A stretch of 64,000 nucleotides of DNA, from the NCBI GenBank assembly GCA_963693315.1, contig OY856188.1, forward strand, positions 162,460,002-162,524,001, given 5' to 3'. The number at the start of each line of letters is the position of its first letter. Within the stretch, counting starts at the first letter, position 1. This document shows positions 37,785 through 50,009 of this stretch, one piece after another. Made by a program: the position numbers and the translations under genes. Under the pieces are notes generated by a model, which saw only the letters and a list, made by a program, of their open reading frames with translations, was not told where the DNA came from and ran no database searches. This DNA is from Diogma glabrata (Eukaryota > Arthropoda > Insecta > Diptera > Cylindrotomidae).

Positions 37785-38690
37785 TGGGTATATTTTTTTT
37801 AATGAAATGTTGTGTTATAGGGTTTACAATATGTGTCACAACAACACATAAATACCTTTTAAGACCTAGGTCTAGACCTGGGTCCCACAACAACTTGCGC
37901 TCTACGGTGTTGATTAACGCTTTTTTAAACCTCTGCGGATTGAAACCACCTGAGACTATGGATTCTGGCAAACTATTCCATTTGTATGCAGTTCGGACAA
38001 AGAAGTATTTTTGCGATCTGCCAGTATGACAGCGTGAGATCTCGACCGTTTAACTGGTTGCGCTAGCCGATTGCCGAGTGGAACGAGAGTAAGAATAAGT
38101 TTGAGGCATGATGCTGCTGATTTCATCTGAGCACTGGTGATGACGATATTTGTAAAAAACAATGAGGTGAGCAACACTGCGACGATGTTGTAGAGAATCA
38201 AGTTTTGATGTCAAATCTCGAACACCCACAATTCGTTTAGCCCACTTTTGAACAGAGTTCAAGAGAACCAAGATGGAAACAGAAGCAGCATCCCAAACTT
38301 GACAACAGTACTCCATGCAGGGACAAATATAGGACTTATAAACATGGAGCAATTGGTATAGTGTGAAAATTTTTTTGCATCTATTTAGGAGGCTGAGTTT
38401 TCTAGACGCGCTTTTTGCCATCGCGATTACATGATCGTTCCAGATTAGGTCACTTGAAACTGTGACACCCAATAAACGAATGTTTTTACATTGACCTATT
38501 GGTTCATCACACATACTGAATAAAATATCTTTGGGGAACTCGGTCTTTGATCTGGAAACAATCAACAGCTGTGTTTTGGTAGAGTTGAAATTGACCAGGT
38601 TTTGGTCACCTCAATCGGTGACTTTTTTTAGGTCTTTATTCACGTTTATGGCAGCGTCTCTCCGGGATATTAGATGCTTTTAGTCTCCTT
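37785..38690 (-). pseudogene. 5'-truncated LINE reverse transcriptase C-terminus
   Basis: Minus strand from about 38690. A relic of the DAAINVN and VNFNSTKTQLLIVSRS segment is followed by 171 residues containing SRSKTEFPKDILF, NIRLLGVTVSSDLIWNDH, CMEYCCQVWDAAS, LNSVQKWAKRIVG and FYKYRHHQCSDEI. A stop follows, then the same frame family resumes with YFFVRTAYKWNSLPESIV and GFNPQRFKKALINTV. The 3' end at 37785-37800 has a short A-rich tail. It is the same family as the LINE at 49909-52950 and clearly 5'-truncated within the reverse transcriptase, so it lacks the catalytic motifs. Confidence 0.85.
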
Positions 38691-38699
38691 TTGTTACCG

Positions 38700-40050
38700 A
38701 GTTTCTGCATTTTCAGTAAAACATATTATTTGGAAACATTTGGGTTGCTAACACTGAGTTTGATTCCTAAATATGGGTTATTCAGTAAAGAACCTCGGTA
38801 AGTACTATTTTCAAAAGATTTCAAAACTATTAATTTTTTAACATCAATTGAGTTGGTTCTAATAAACTCTTTATAAGAGATTTAAAACGTTATACCCTTC
38901 GTTCTTATAAATGAAAAACAGTAAACAAAACAATTCTGTAGCAACAATAATATGGCATTTTTTAATGAGTTTTTTAAAGAAAGAAGAAATTTAAACCAAA
39001 AAAGTTCATATCAAAATGTTCTTATTATATGGTTTATTCAAATTTGACGACAATTCGTTCAACCAAATCTTTTTTGTCGAAGGTGAGATGAGAACTGTAT
39101 AATAGTTATATGTAATACGATTTTGTAAACATTCTACTTTAAATACACGAAACACAAATTTGATGTAAAATGTTACCAATGCTTGCAAAACAAGTACATA
39201 TATATTATATAGTATTAGTATCTTACCCTAAAATTTCAAATTATTTAATACAACTATTAAATTATAATTCTTTATTTTATATCTTTCTAGCCATCAATTT
39301 TGATGCAAAAATTTGATTTCAATCTAAATAATCACATTATCATATTATTATGTCATTAAAAACCACCAAAATCTCCTAAATCTATGCTCTGAGCAACGCA
39401 ATTAAAGTATCATAAATAAATTGTATGAATTTAACGAAAACGAGAACAACAATAAACAAGATCTCAACAAAATACTTTATCATCAAATTCGCACTGAGCT
39501 TACTGGTATAATGTTTTGGATATAATTTAAGTGTTTACAAGACTCCCCTACTTTGAACCTTAATTTATTGGTTAGCAAAAATAAGCTTATTAACATTTAA
39601 AACGAAAATATAAAGAAAATTATACAGCGACCAACAGTTAAAGATTTAAACTGCCTTAAGTGATTTTGGTTTAGGATACAAATTTATTTTGGAACTTAAA
39701 CAAATTTCTGTTGATGTTGAATACCATTTAAGATGTTTTAATACAATGGATAAAGTGATATATTTATATAGTAATAAAAATACAAATTGATTTGTAATTG
39801 TACTTTAATGTTTTTAAAAATCTTGGCCGATCGAAGTTTTCGAATTGAAATTAAAATTTCATATCTATACCATTTTACTTTCAACATTAGAATAATATAT
39901 TATTCATTTTATAAATTTGATTGTTTTGATTTTTTTAAAATTACATATATTACTTCGGTCCATGTTCAAATTTCGGGTTTTCCCACATTAATTTAATTAG
40001 CTTACGGAAGTTTCGTTGTCAAGGAAGGAATTTTTAGATTTAGTTGTAAA
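38700..40050. other. AT-rich gap without recognised gene
   Basis: No homology that I can see. Short open stretches have low-complexity composition. Confidence 0.45.
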
Positions 40051-40053
40051 TAT

Positions 40054-40099
40054 TTTCTCTCTGAGGATGATCGAAAGATTGAAACACGTGTAAGAGAAA
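40054..40099 (+). ncRNA. Type I hammerhead self-cleaving ribozyme motif
   Basis: Stem I 5' TTTCTCT (40054-40060), core CTGAGGA (40061-40067), T, stem II GATC-GAAA-GATT (40069-40080), core GAAA (40081-40084), stem III AC[ACGT]GT (40084-40091), H17 = A at 40092, stem I 3' AGAGAAA (40093-40099). Stem I is 7 perfect pairs with both strands directly adjacent to the core. All invariant residues of the hammerhead (CUGANGA, GAA, A15.1-U16.1, H17) are present. Predicted cleavage is after 40092. A minimal stem III of two pairs is known from hammerheads of Penelope-like elements. No element boundaries were found around it. Confidence 0.75.
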
Positions 40100-40323
40100 T
40101 AAGAAAATTAAAATTGTTTTTTAGAAGTTAGATTAAAATATATATTTAAAATAAAATAAAAATATATTTGTTTTGAATTTTCAAAACTAGATTTTTAATG
40201 TAAAATCAAAAAGGAAACTTGCAACTATATACAAAAACCAATTTGTTATACTATAGTGATTTTACCGCACTCCAAAACCAAAAATTAAATTTTAGTTAAA
40301 TGTTTTAGTTTTAAAATTATCTA

Positions 40324-40791
40324 TAGTAGAATTTTTTTACCAGCAAATACGAAAATTGGTTGTTGTGCGCATATGCATATGCGCATGTGCGAATATTCAG
40401 TGTCTCAAATTAAAATTTTAAAAAAACTGTGGAAAACTGGGACCCCCATTGAAACGGACAAAAAAACGCATAAAATTAATAAATTACTATTGAAATTCAA
40501 CCAATTGTAATAGAAAACCAAAAACTAGTAAAAATATTAATGATTTTGTAGGTAGTATTACCAAATTTTAATAATCAAAAGTAATTATAATAAAAATAAC
40601 GACGCCTATGTAATCAAATGTCATAACAAACAAATGGTACGAACTAGAAGTCGAAATTTAACTAATGTAAATGTTTTCAAAACAAATTTATCCCAAAATA
40701 AATCACGCATCATTTATCCCAAAATAAAGTAAAACAGACTTTTTTTTTCATCTTTTATCTGTCAAAAAACCATTGGTAAAAAATTCTACTA
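40324..40791. mobile_element. TIR element TAGTAGAATTTTTTTACC, 468 bp
   Basis: Left end TAGTAGAATTTTTTTACC mirrors the right end GGTAAAAAATTCTACTA, with TA on both sides (40322-40323, 40792-40793). It contains an 18-bp perfect palindrome at 40367-40384 (GCGCATATGCATATGCGC). Probably a Tc1/mariner-type MITE; non-coding. Confidence 0.65.
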
Positions 40792-41164
40792 TACTTTAAC
40801 TTCGGAAAGGCTTTTGGATCTAAACCGTTTCAGTATTGATTTAAAAACTTAAGCTTTAGATTATTCAAAACTGTATGACTTTAATTTAAACATGATCTCA
40901 TTAGATTATAAAGTGTGAGTCTTAGTGAAGTGAATTTAATTTGTACCATCAACCAAAATTTAGTACAATCGACCATACGTTTTTAATATTTCACAATGCT
41001 TTGTCAAACGTTCAAATCGTATGGTTTATACGCAACGCATTTTATTAAAAAAAAAAACAAAAAAAAAGTGTGTCAATAATTGATTTCATTTATTTTTTTA
41101 GCCAATTTTTTGGAAAAAAAAATGTAGCTGTTTTTATGACGTAAATGTAATTGAAAATGAAATT
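40792..41164. other. AT-rich gap
   Basis: No gene or repeat structure seen. Confidence 0.4.
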
Positions 41165-41545
41165 GGACATGGAAATTTTTGAATTTGTTACAGTTTTTGA
41201 AATATTTTTGGAATTTTTAAAAAAGTTTGTATATTTGATTTTGTAATAATTTTTACAATATTTTTAGAATTTTGGAAAAAGTTTTAATTTTTGATTTTGT
41301 AAGAATTTTTGGAATATTTTTACAATGATGAAAAATTTCAAATTAATCAAAATAAAATCACAATTTTTGGAATTTTGAAAAAAGTTTCAATTTTTGATTT
41401 TGTAATAATTTTTGCAATATTTTTAGAATTTTGAAAAAAGTTTGAATTTCTAAGAATTTTTGGAATATTATTGGAATTTAGAAAAAGTTTAAATATTTCA
41501 TTTAATTTTAATTTTTGGAATATTTTTGGAATTTTGAAAAAACAT
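41165..41545 (+). repeat. Degenerate AT-rich minisatellite, copy 1
   Basis: Loose tandem copies of a unit built from GATTTTGTAATAATTTTTGC, AATATTTTTAGAATTTTG and AAAAAAGTTT. The same words occur in inverted orientation at 62685-62950. Open frames across it reflect composition only. Confidence 0.7.
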
Positions 41546-41579
41546 TTTGTAGAAAGCAATACTGAAGAATGACGTAAGG

Positions 41580-44500
41580 CAGGCATGTCAAACTCATTTC
41601 GGTACTCGGGCCAAATTTTTTGAAAATTGTTTTCCAAATCCTTAAGCGGGCCACACTGAATTTGGTTTTTTTAAAAATTTTAAATTTTTGGGTTGATTGA
41701 ATATAATCGACCATAAAGAAAACAAAACAAAAATTTTATATAGAAATTCATTAATTCTCATAGAAATATATTTATTAATTCTTTTAATTCAGGTTTTTTT
41801 GGTTGATAGAATGCACAGCTTTTCATTTTTCAATTCATCAAAATCTGGCATTAGTTTTTGGCTTAATGTAATTTTTAATATTGATGCTAAATGTTCTTCA
41901 GTCAATCTGGTTCGCTGCGAAGTTTGATTTATCTTCATTTGTGAAAAAAGTTGTTCACAAATATACGTGCTACCAAACATGGATAATATGCGTATAACAA
42001 AATTTCGAATACCAGGGAAACGGCCTGCAGGGAAATACTCATAATACTCTGGAATACCAATTTCCTTATATTTTTGGTTCAATAACGTGTCGCATCGTAG
42101 TTCTATAAATTCCATTTGCAAATTTTCCTCAATATTGTCAATGTCAACAGACATCGGAGAGCAAAAAATATTGAAATGACTATTTTAAAAATCTGAAAAC
42201 CTCTTTTCGAAATCGTCTACCACCATTTTCAGTTGTTTTTCATAGTTTTCAAATTTCAACTCTGGATGTTTAAGCAAAAGAGTCTTACAACTAGAAAAAT
42301 TGTACAAATTTTCTTTTTTCAATTGTGCTTTCCACAAGTGTATCTTTTGTTTGAATGAATTTATTTGGTCATACAACGAGGTTATGAACATGTTTTCACC
42401 CTGAAGATTAAGATTGAGTTGACTGAGATGGCCAGTAATATCAACTGAAAAAGCCAAATCTTGTATCCAATCAACTTTTTTCAATTCAGTGCAGTCACAA
42501 TCTTTAATTTCTAAAAAGAGCACGATTTCGTCCAACAGCTGCAAAAATCTTCTTAAAACCTTATGACTCGAAAGCCAATGGACTTCAGTATAATATGACA
42601 AATCTTCGTAATCACATTCCACATCTTTTAGAAATGACGTAAATTCCCGATGATTTAAGCCACGTGCTCGAATAAAATTAACGATTTTAGTAACTTTTTT
42701 AAATACATGATCAATTTTGATTACTTTTGAACATAAAACTTGCTGGTGGATAATGCAATGTAAGTGTTGAAAAGACGTATTATGTTGGGTTTTAACATAA
42801 TCTTTTAGCCTGCCGACGACACCACGTGTAGCTCCTTTCATAGAAGGGGCCCATCAGTTGCCAAAGACATCAGCTTCTGCATTGGAAGATCATATTTTAT
42901 AATAGCAATCATAAGTACATCGAAAATATCATCTCCAGTTGTGGTACCAGTCATTGAAATTACTTTTAACAGTTCTTCGGTTATTGTCATATTACTATCA
43001 CATCCTCAAATAAAAATGGCTAACTGAGCCATATCTAATAAATCAGTACTCTCGTCGATTGCAATTGAAAACATTTCAAAATTCAATACAACTGAGCGAA
43101 GTTGACCGCTTTAATTAGAAGCCATATCGGTGATTCTATTCGCAACTGTATTTCGCGATAAGCTTATGCCTTTAAATTTTTTTATCATATCTGGGCATAA
43201 CTCTTCTGCTGCTATTACTAAACATTCAATAATGAACTCACCTTCCATAAAGGGTTTTGATTTTTTTGCAATTGCATGCGATAACCGATAACTAGCTTCA
43301 ACAGCGGCAACGTTTTCTGCGATTGGCCTAATGAAAATGTTATGTTGTTTTCAAAGAGCTTTCTTTAATTCGAATAACTTCTTTTCCCGCATTTTTCCTA
43401 CGATGTTTTTGTATTCTTCATTGTGAATGGTATCGTAATGTCTTTTTATATTGTATTCCTTGCACACCACAATAGTTTGACCACATATCAAACAGAATAT
43501 TTTAGTTTTTTCTTGAACAAAAAAAATATTGAAGCTCCCATTTTTCTTGAATCAAACGATGTTCACTTTCAACCGATCGTTTTGTACTCGTGTTTGGATT
43601 CATATACAAATGCCAAGTCTTTAATAATTTAATACTAAATAAAACTGTTTATTCTCTCCTATGAAGGAAAATGCTAATAAAACTTACCGGAATACCGCAC
43701 TTTTTTCATAAAAAGAATGCAAACAATCGAGAAAACCACACACCAATATTCAAAAATAAAATTACAACGGAATTGGACTAGCGCTCGCTAATATTAACTA
43801 TATAATGAGATTTATTTAGTAAAATCGGAATAGTTTCTGCTATTTTTTTATGAAATTTTATAACGGGAAAATAAAATTTCATCAAAATATAGTCGCAGAA
43901 ATTTTTGTTAGAAGATTTTGCTGAATAGAAACTAATAATAGTTGCGACTTGCTAAGAAACAAATAAAAAAGATGCGTTTAAGAGAAATTCACGGCACAAA
44001 TCCGTTTGAATTCAAAACATGTTACTGAGAATATATTAACTTTCTTCGTTAAGATTTTCAGAATTAAGAAATTTTTGTTTTGAATTATACCCGTGTCCCT
44101 TTTAGGTAAAGTAAATCTATTTAAATTAAAATTTTAAATAGAACGACAAAAATGTGAGGCGTCCTAGATTTTTTTTCTACTACAACTCAATTTCTTTTTT
44201 ACGTTCGTTCACTGGATGGTGAAAAAATGGAACAATTTAGCGGTTCCAGAATATTGTTAAAAATTTATAAGAAAATTATTGGTGAGGTAAAATTTTACAT
44301 ATAAATATTATTTGGAAATTTGTTACATTTAAGAAAATGAATTCAATATCAAAAGAATTCCAAAAATTTAAATTGTGTGCCAACATATTAGACATGATTC
44401 TCTTAACTGACAAAAACTATGGTGGTGAATGGAGGCATATGTTTGCCATGTAGCTGTACCATCATTCGATATGCTTAACTTGAAAACAAAATTTAGGACA

Positions 44501-44723
44501 AAAGTAAGGGAAAATATGATAAATGGAACTCACATAATAATACAACGAACGTTCTTAAAACTGTATTTATTTTTTGAACTGTCTGTATTTTGTTTGTATT
44601 TTTAATGAATTCATTTTTTTGAATTTTTTAATTAAAACACGAAACGAGAAAAAGCGTTGCGGGCCACAATAATCCGTGCAGCGGGCCGCAAGCGGCCCGC
44701 GGGCCGCGACTTTGACATGTCTG
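41580..44723 (-). mobile_element. hAT element 3, complete ends, 3144 bp
   Basis: Flanked by an exact 8-bp duplication ACGTAAGG (41572-41579 and 44724-44731). Ends: CAGGCATGTCAAACTC on the left, and CAGACATGTCAAAGTC on the complement of the right. Both ends carry GGGCC-rich segments just inside (near 41610-41655; GCGGGCCGCAAGCGGCCCGC near 44681). It encodes the decayed transposase at 41789-43630 on the minus strand. The minisatellite at 41165-41545 lies directly outside the left end. Confidence 0.92.
41789..43630 (-). pseudogene. hAT transposase (ZBED/GTF2IRD2-like), broken
   Basis: Minus strand. Near 43500-43430 a zinc-finger-like N-terminus reads CLICGQTIVVCKEYNIKRHY. After a stretch with many stops, a 218-residue frame (42841-42185) contains HLHCIIHQQVLCSK, LNHREFTSFL, YYTEVHWLSSHKVLRRFLQL (the TEVRWLS block of this hAT group) and DLAFSVDITGHLSQLNLNLQG. 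A further 121-residue frame (42154-41789) has the C-terminal dimerisation motif GSTYICEQLFSQMK and RTRLTEEHL. The order and motifs match transposases of the group that gave rise to GTF2IRD2- and FAM200-type genes. Multiple stops and a frameshift between the two frames make it inactive. It fills a hAT element with intact ends, so mobilisation in trans remains conceivable. Confidence 0.88.
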
Positions 44724-44731
44724 ACGTAAGG

Positions 44732-45620
44732 CATTCACATACATTATTAAAAATTAAATTGACTTTTTGCAAGAACAAAGCATTCGTGGCAAATGTTTAG
44801 CGAAAGCTTTCAGAAAATAAATTACTTACCATACGAATAACAAGTGTCGAACTCAAGCGTATGTTTGCAGCAGCAACCGGTGACCGTCCGAAGCGTCGGT
44901 GTCCGTCCAAATTTCTATATAATCGATTGTTTCACTAACTAAAAGTGCTATCAACTTGAAATTTTCTACAGTTATTAAATGTGTTTGCCAAAATTGCAAG
45001 TATTTGTTTTTATGTATATTTAATGGACATATATAAGGAGAACCTAAAACAACAGTTTTTGTTATTAATCGAGTTTTTTTTAGAAAAACCGAAAAAGATC
45101 GACATATTTAAAAAAAAAATTTCAATGAATTATCTTTTAATTTTGAACATTATAAAGGAAAAAATTTGAAAAAATTGTAAGAAAGTTGAAACGAAAAAAT
45201 GAAAAGTTTCACTGGTCAGCTTATAATTTCAAATGATTTATTTGGAGGGTCAACCCCCTGAATTGGAAATACATTTATCTTGAACTATAAAACTCCATAT
45301 TATAAAAATAATTAATCAAAAATACTAGTCCATTTTTTGCGTATGGCAATGTTCATTGTTTTTTGCGTATGGCGTCAATCAATTGCAGGCTATTAATATG
45401 ATGGTTTTGTGGCGTTGGTTGGGAGTAGACATTTTGAAAAAAAAATATTTTTAACCTTGACGAGTGTCGTTTGAAAAGTGATTTTTTTTTCTTGTTCAAA
45501 ACAAAATTTTTTTTTTAGTTCTGTAGTTCTAGTTTTTATAGTTTTCGAAAGCACAGTTTTCGATTTACACATTTTCAAAAATGTGAAAAAAATTTTCCTC
45601 ACTCAAATTATCTGTGTTTT
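44732..45620. other. AT-rich gap
   Basis: No gene recognised. Direct repeats begin at 45624. Confidence 0.4.
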
Positions 45621-45623
45621 TTG

Positions 45624-45850
45624 GAGCGAAGCTCCATTCTTCCCCGATCCGGCTTTTCGATTGTCCCCATACTCCTCCCAAACTATTAAAGATATCAAAA
45701 TGTAAGACGACATCTAGCCAAAGATGGTTTACAAAAAAAATATTTTGAAAATTAGACATACCACGGAGACATACCATAATCACCGAAAAACGGTTCCCAT
45801 AGACTTCCAATAGGAAAATTGGGAAAATTGCCATAACTTCTATTTGGAGC
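45624..45850 (+). repeat. Dispersed repeat R1, copy 1
   Basis: Shares GATTGTCC.CATACTCCTC, CAAACTATTAAAGATATCAA, AATCACCGAAAAACGGTT and CAATAGGAAAATTGG.AAAA with 47036-47255 in the same order and orientation. Identity unknown, non-coding. Confidence 0.75.
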
Positions 45851-47035
45851 TGTGCACGCACAGGAAATTTCCTGATTTGGTCAAGGTCATAATAATCTAG
45901 CTGCCAGAAAAATCACAAAATCAGTAATCGGTCTTACCATCAAGGAATAATCACCGAAATATACATTCATCTTTTCACAATACTTAAACAAATTAACAAA
46001 AACCATATTCTTATATGCTGTTTTTATTAACATATCCATGCGGTAGAAATACAAAGCGATTACCAAAATTTTATCCATTTTAACTTAGTAAGCCGAATCT
46101 GCATTTATGGTAATTATAGATGTTTTCATGATGTACTCAATCAAAATTAATTTTCTGATCGTTAGACAAATACAATTAAACTATAATTCTATAATGTCTT
46201 ATTCAAGTCAATCTGAAATAAATGTTACATATTTATAAATTTTAAACAAATTGCACGAATATCTTGTGATTTAACGAATTACTGTGAAAGTTTTTATACA
46301 ATAAATATTCTTGAACATATAATCTACCGAAAAATATAAGGTAAGTCTAAATCAGTACTGTATTTGCAGAAATATAAGAACTTTTCGTTGCAATGCAAAT
46401 TCTATGGGGAGAATTTCGATTTTGAAACGTTAATTTCTCGAGTTCTAACGTACAAACTTTGTGTTTTTTGTAACCTAAATTTTTTATGACCACTAAACTA
46501 CGTTATGAAATGCGAATAATTGAAATACGATAGGCGTGTTTTATTTGCCAAATTACACTAACAATTACATGTATCCAATTCCAAAATGTCAAAACTCACA
46601 AATTGTTGGTTTTTAAAATCTGGAATAGCGGTTCAGTTCGCGTGTTCATCACCAACTGCGCACCGTTTCAATTTTTTACATCTATAGGTTGTCAGTATGT
46701 GGAATTTTGTTTATATTTTTTCTAATGCGTCATTTGTGATTTGACATTTGTTGATTGTTTTGATGCTAACAAATATGCAAGTCTATTGAGAAATCTCATG
46801 GATCAGGATTTTGACATTTACATTTGATTTGTTGACATTTACAATTTACATTTTCTGTACAAATTCTACCAACCTCTAGAAAACAATATGTGTACAAATC
46901 CAATTCTTTGGTTCGTTTTGAAATCTGTTTTTTGAAGGATAGGGGAATTCCTTAACATTACTGTATCTACGAGAATCAAAGCATTATTTTCTCGAATATC
47001 ATCTACATAAATCTCTCAACACAGCTAAATACTAA
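45851..47035. other. AT-rich gap between R1 copies
   Basis: No gene or paired repeat recognised. Confidence 0.4.
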
Positions 47036-47255
47036 TTGGAGTGAAGCGTAGTGAAACTCCATTTTTCCACGGTTCGGATTTTCGATTGTCCGCATACTCC
47101 TCTCAAACTATTAAAGATATCAAAATGAAATTTTGAGCCATAGATGGTTTACAAAAAGAATATTGAAAATTAGACATACTACGGAGGAATAATCACCGAA
47201 AAACGGTTTCCATAGACTTTCAATAGGAAAATTGGTAAAATTGCTTGCTTCACTC
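47036..47255 (+). repeat. Dispersed repeat R1, copy 2
   Basis: Second copy of the sequence at 45624-45850, about 80 percent similar by eye. Confidence 0.75.
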
Positions 47256-47489
47256 CTTTTTATCAATTGCATTTTGCATTGGTTACCTAGTTTATTCTCG
47301 GATATAAAGATCACATATTTTAATCATATCATATCCTTTATATCAGATCCTATCTTTTCTCTCTGAAAACTTTTACAGATATTTTTTATTTATCCGTCTT
47401 GAAGTCATCGTACAAAGGAAAAGTTTAAAAATTTGTAGGTAAAGTTTCGATTAAAAACAAATTCAAATATCTGTCTTACCTCTCCGGTA

Positions 47490-47743
47490 TGGGCATTCTT
47501 TTACAAATCCAACAGATTTGGACAAAATCTTACCGACACATTTTTGATTTGGCTTTAATTTTTTTATGGGTTTTATATAGATAAAAAAGATTTACGTGTT
47601 CGAGGATTTTTTTTTTAATTTTTTTTGGAAAATATAGCGGTTCTCAATTTCGAGAATTTCATGATTTTTGGCTTGATGAGTTATTTTCAAAAATTCATAA
47701 CGGTTCTATTAAAGATAGAAACTTCTGTTTTGGTTTATTTTAA

Positions 47744-47784
<41 letters not shown>

Positions 47785-49060
47785 TAATATCAAAAACATC
47801 CAACTGAGCATAAGCTCATACAAGGAATTTCCACAATTTTATTCGTTTAAAATAATTTAAAATTTAATTTTAAGTATACAATAATTGCAATAAAAATTAT
47901 TTCAGCACGGCGGCAAGTGCAAATAAAAATATATGAAGATTTAAAATTAAAAAAATATAATTAGAGAAAGGTTAAAAAAAAAGGTTAAAAACCAATTATG
48001 TTAAAACTTTAATATTTAGCCTATTTGATTAATACTATATAATATATATGAATATATGGGTGAATTAAAATATCTTATAGAAAATAGAAAACATTATAAT
48101 AAAGATTAAAGAGAACATTAAAAAAAGATTTATCTCAAAAAATATAAAAATAAAAAGTACTATAATTAAAACGACCTGTAACCTCCATTCATCTTAACAT
48201 CTTCCTGTTAAGACCCTTCAGCAACTTTCATTTTCAATAAATATGTTTTCTTGGTGTTGTTAGCAAATTGTTGCTTATTTAAAAGTTAAAGTTATTTAAA
48301 GTTAAGTTAAGTGTTGCTTATTTTAAAGTTAAGATGCAAGTTTAAAAAAAATAAAATCAATAAAAGTTATTAACAAATTCCTATTGTTATAAACAAATAA
48401 AATGTTCAAACCGATCTTTAGTCACAAAAATAAAGAGTGTATGAGTATGACCATCGTATTCTATATTTAAGTTTCTATAAAAAACGTATATTTAAATAAT
48501 GGAGAAATAAGTTTTACTGTTACAAATAAATTAATTTTTTCAGCGCGGAACGACAAAAATTTATGAAATTTTTTTTTGTCCCGCGCTCGATAAATTAATT
48601 TATTTCTAATAGTAAAAATCGGTTTTCCAATAATTAAAAATACGTATTTTATAGAAAATTGAACGTAGAATACGATGGTCATACTAAAAACTCATATCGT
48701 GGGTGGGGCAATGACTAAAGATCGATTTGAACATTTTATTTGTTTATAATAATAGAAATTTGTTAATAACTTTTATTGATTTTATTTTGGTTCTAAAACT
48801 TGCATCTTTTAACTTTAAAATAATATAAAACAGAAGTTTCTATCTTTAATAGAATCAAAGTTATGAATTTTTGAAAATAACTCATCAAGCTAAAAATCAC
48901 GAAATTCTCGAAATTAAGAATTGCTATATTTTCCAAAAAAAAAGAAAAAAGATTATCGAGCACGTATATCTTTTTTTGATATAAAACCTGTAAAAAAAAT
49001 GTCAGCCAAATCAAAAATGTGTCGGTCAGAAAGGTGTTCGTTTTATAAAAGAATGACCCA
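47490..49060. mobile_element. Foldback element C, split by a LINE tail
   Basis: TGGG.CATTCTTTTA at 47490 mirrors TAAAAGAATGACCCA ending 49060, with TA outside both (47488-47489, 49061-49062). Left arm is 47490-47747 plus 48331-48575; right arm is 48576-49060. The arms pair along about 490 bp, meeting at the GCGCGGAACGACAAAAA / TTTTTTTGTCCCGCGCTCG centre. A LINE 3' end (47748-48317) interrupts the left arm. Older copies are at 21030-22875. Non-coding. Confidence 0.85.
47748..48317 (-). mobile_element. 5'-truncated retroposon with poly(A) and 13-bp duplication
   Basis: A 13-bp duplication TTATTTTAAAGTT flanks it (47735-47747, 48318-48330). The poly(A) tail appears as the T run at 47746-47782 on the plus strand. 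Next to it the minus strand reads ATGAGCTTATGCTCAGTTGG and GATATTAATAAAAA, with a polyadenylation-like signal. No protein sequence is left. It resembles a LINE 3' UTR. Confidence 0.8.
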
Positions 49061-49062
49061 TA

Positions 49063-49905
49063 TAGGAAAAACCCAAAGTTTAAAACGATCCTTATATCAT
49101 TGCTTTACTCCGTTCTTATAGAAAGAATAACAAATAACATAAAACTCCCAAATACAGCCGTGAAAATAAAAAAAATATCGTTCTACTTCTAAATTGAAAT
49201 AAATATTTTAGTTCAAACAATCAAACATTTTATTTTTGCTTCCAAATTTATGCTTTCCAAAAAGATGACGAAGAGGTACGAATTTTCTTCTTTTGATAAT
49301 GAAATGAAAAGAAAAGAAACAAAATAAAAACTCTAAGGGAGTGAAATCGCAAAAACTAAATATTTTACTCTTCGAGGAAAAACGATTTATTCTAGTGTTC
49401 ATTTAACTTATGAATACTATTTTAAGGAGTGAAATGAGTGCTCGAATAAAATAAAATTGTAAACTCTGAAAAAAGCACACTCTTGTGTGATAAGTGGGAA
49501 TAAAAATACAAAATTCCATTATATTTCAATAGTCCATTTTACGGATTTTCGATTTAATTGCAAAAATAGTATGTATTTTGAGAGATATATGCCATATGGA
49601 GATCTCGTTTCTTCATTATTGGATTATTTGATCTACGTAGATCTGCATTTTAGGATATAAAAAAACAATATTAAGAACCACGAAGATCAGAAGAGATGTT
49701 CCAATCAAATATCTTTTATTCACAAATTTCTCTAGATCTCATATTTACCGGAGAAGGAGATGTTATTTAAAATATGATTGAAGAAGGTAACCATAAAGAT
49801 TATTTTACATAGATCAATCTTAAAGAAAATAAAAGTAAGGAAAACTTAGAAATTATAATGAAATAAATATGAAATGAGCATGAAATAGAAAAGGAAATTT
49901 TACTT
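49063..49905. other. AT-rich gap
   Basis: No gene recognised. Confidence 0.4.
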
Positions 49906-50009
49906 TGGATTATTTTTTTTTTTTTTTTTTTTAATAAGAAGTGTTGTCTAGTAGGAATCACAAAATGTGTCACAACAATACATAGATACCTTTTAACACG
50001 TAGGTCCCA

